6,148 nt of DNA, taken from positions 1 to 6,148 of the forward strand of contig JAQVOQ010000054.1 in the NCBI GenBank assembly GCA_028702545.1, given 5' to 3'. The position numbers were made by a program, and so were the translations under genes. Numbering within the stretch: the stretch's first letter is position 1; each line of letters begins with the position of its first letter. This DNA is from Clostridia bacterium (GTDB lineage: Bacteria > Bacillota > Clostridia > Christensenellales > UBA1242). Below the pieces are notes generated by a model. The model worked only from the letters and a program-made list of their open reading frames with translations. It was not told where the DNA came from and did not search any database. This document shows, piece by piece, positions 5,335 through 6,148 of the stretch.

Positions 5335-5445
5335 TAAATTTTACAAATCTCTGTGTTTACTGTCTTGCGTTCCAAACTAGTCACTTAGGTTTTACTAAAC
5401 TACTATCTTGTAACACAAGCCTAGCCTTGATATTTACTAAATTTA
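5335..5445. repeat. Long-hairpin element E3 (between rarA and rubrerythrin)
   Basis: A 111-bp imperfect palindrome that starts 13 bp after the rarA stop. The terminal inverted repeat is TAAATTTTACAAAT (left) against TAAATTTAGTAAAT (complement of right). On the minus strand the core pairs CTTGTGTTACAAGATAGTAG with its partner ending TTTGGAACGCAAG, with the same A-G mismatch as in E2. It shares 18- and 13-bp exact blocks with E2, and AGTCACTTAG (5379-5388) plus a 16/17 block with E1. It lacks the flanking A/T runs of E1 and E2, so it is a poor terminator. Relative to its upstream gene it is inverted compared with E1 and E2. Confidence 0.85.
5338..5366 (-). promoter_or_regulatory. Candidate rubrerythrin promoter inside E3
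   Basis: On the minus strand AAGACA (5366-5361, 4/6 of -35) is followed by exactly 17 nt and TAAAAT (5343-5338, 5/6 of -10). The predicted start near 5331 gives a leader of about 22 nt that contains the AAGGAG site. Both hexamers lie within repeat E3. AT-rich background makes chance matches common. Confidence 0.45.
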
Positions 5446-5458
5446 TCATTTTATTTAT

Positions 5459-6148
5459 TTATTTATTTTCCCTTTTTAAAATTTTAATTGTTTTTTCTTT
5501 ACCATTTTCACTCGGCACATAATAAACTGCATCTTTAAGTGAATCGGGCAAGTATTGTTGTTTAACATAACCACCATATTCATGTGGGTACTTGTATTTT
5601 TTACTATCTTTCCCGTGATTTTTAAGATATTCTGGTACGGTATCATCTTTTGAATTAATCGCATCTTCTTTTGCCTTACTTATTGCCCTTACAACAGAAT
5701 TGCTTTTTGGTGCTAAACACACATAAATAATAGCGTGGCTAAGCGGAATATTTCCTTCTGGCATGCCTAACTTTTCTACCGCGTTTAAGGCAGCAGTCGC
5801 AAGTAGTAGTGCATTTGAATCCGCCATTCCAACATCTTCACTAGCGTGTGCAATAAGCCTTCTAGCTATTACTTTAGCATCAATTCCGCCCTCAATTAAT
5901 CGGTTAGAATAGTAAAGTGCGGCGTCTGGGTCACTTCCCCTTAAACTTTTGCAAAATGCACTCAACATATCGTAGTATAGCGTTTCATTAACACTGAGTG
6001 CCTTTGTTTGAATACATTCTTCTAAGTTTTTAGTCGTTATTTCTATAAAACCATCTTTATTAGTCTCACTCGTTGCACTTGCAAGTTCTAGTGCGTTTAA
6101 TGCAATTCGCACATCCCCTGATGACCTTGTTGCTAAAAAATTGATAGC
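5459..6148 (-). CDS. rarA: Replication-associated recombination protein A, RarA/MgsA AAA+ ATPase (5' partial)
   Basis: The last 229 residues of RarA (MgsA, the WRNIP1/Mgs1 relative), an AAA+ ATPase that acts at stalled replication forks with SSB and RecA. The frame is open to the right edge. The GTG at 6112 is an internal Val codon within LATRSSGDVRIALNALE, the sensor-2 region of the AAA+ domain (G-D-x-R). The Walker A and B motifs therefore lie outside the window. The following helical region contains the family signature SLRGSDPDAALYY...GGIDAKVIARRLIAHASEDVGMAD, and the C-terminal tetramerisation (MgsA-type) domain has YKYPHEYGGYV and QQYLPDSL near its end. The family call is very secure from these motifs. 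It is the upstream minus-strand neighbour of rubrerythrin, 149 bp away across E3, with no visible functional link. Confidence 0.96.
   Translation of the reverse strand, partial: AINFLATRSSGDVRIALNALELASATSETNKDGFIEITTKNLEECIQTKALSVNETLYYDMLSAFCKSLRGSDPDAALYYSNRLIEGGIDAKVIARRLIAHASEDVGMADSNALLLATAALNAVEKLGMPEGNIPLSHAIIYVCLAPKSNSVVRAISKAKEDAINSKDDTVPEYLKNHGKDSKKYKYPHEYGGYVKQQYLPDSLKDAVYYVPSENGKEKTIKILKRENK

Noticed and set aside
1367..5445. Long hairpins after stop codons as integron attC sites
   Set aside because: Size and position after genes fit, but the conserved GTTRRRY/RYYYAAC core sites are not seen, and the genes are housekeeping genes rather than cassettes.
5476..5664. 62-codon open frame on the minus strand inside rarA
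   Set aside because: An out-of-frame shadow of the conserved MgsA C-terminal domain.
5459..6112. RarA starting at the GTG at 6112
   Set aside because: The GTG is the Val of the G-D-x-R segment of the AAA+ domain, and the homologous reading continues to the right edge.

Overview
The window looks like chromosome of a low-GC, anaerobic Gram-positive-type bacterium. A Clostridia-like member of the Bacillota is the best guess: the DNA is strongly AT-rich, Shine-Dalgarno sites are AAGGA/AAGGAG type, there is a rubrerythrin (an anaerobe's peroxide defence), and LepA and RarA are of ordinary bacterial type. No species can be named from the sequence. All complete genes end in TAA and use the standard code.

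Layout. (1) 3-695, plus strand: C-terminal part of an NAD(P)-dependent epimerase/reductase of the extended SDR family, running in from the left edge. (2) 696-1028: a 20-bp tandem array that is an expanded arm of a dispersed palindromic repeat, the rest of that repeat, then a bidirectional terminator. (3) 1029-1115, minus: a 28-residue Lys/Pro/Ala protein with its own promoter and a strong RBS. (4) 1211-1498: a half copy of the dispersed repeat, degenerate ~35-bp repeats and a large hairpin element (E1). (5) 1499-3298, minus: lepA (EF-4), complete. (6) 3460-4194, plus: a complete cytosolic glycerophosphodiester phosphodiesterase-family gene, divergent from lepA. (7) 4195-4772: 578 bp without genes but full of repeats: two hairpins, a 17-bp triplication, a full dispersed repeat, a 41-bp duplication and a second large hairpin (E2). 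(8) 4773-5309, minus: rubrerythrin, complete. (9) 5335-5445: a third large hairpin (E3). (10) 5459-6148, minus: C-terminal part of the AAA+ ATPase RarA/MgsA, running off the right edge.

The protein genes are ordinary housekeeping and stress functions (translation quality, lipid-headgroup turnover, peroxide reduction, replication-fork maintenance) and do not form an obvious pathway. The unusual part is between them. Two dispersed palindromic families are visible. One is a REP-like element with GTCAYYCTGAG ends (three copies, one with a 6-8 unit expansion of one arm). The other is a 111-130 bp long-hairpin family (E1, E2, E3), whose copies lie 4, 0 and 13 bp after the stop codons of lepA, the rubrerythrin gene and rarA, the three larger minus-strand genes. 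The outer stems of E1 and E2 differ in sequence, stay self-complementary and end in T-runs, so they look like terminators with a mobile or structured core inside. E3 may also supply the rubrerythrin promoter.
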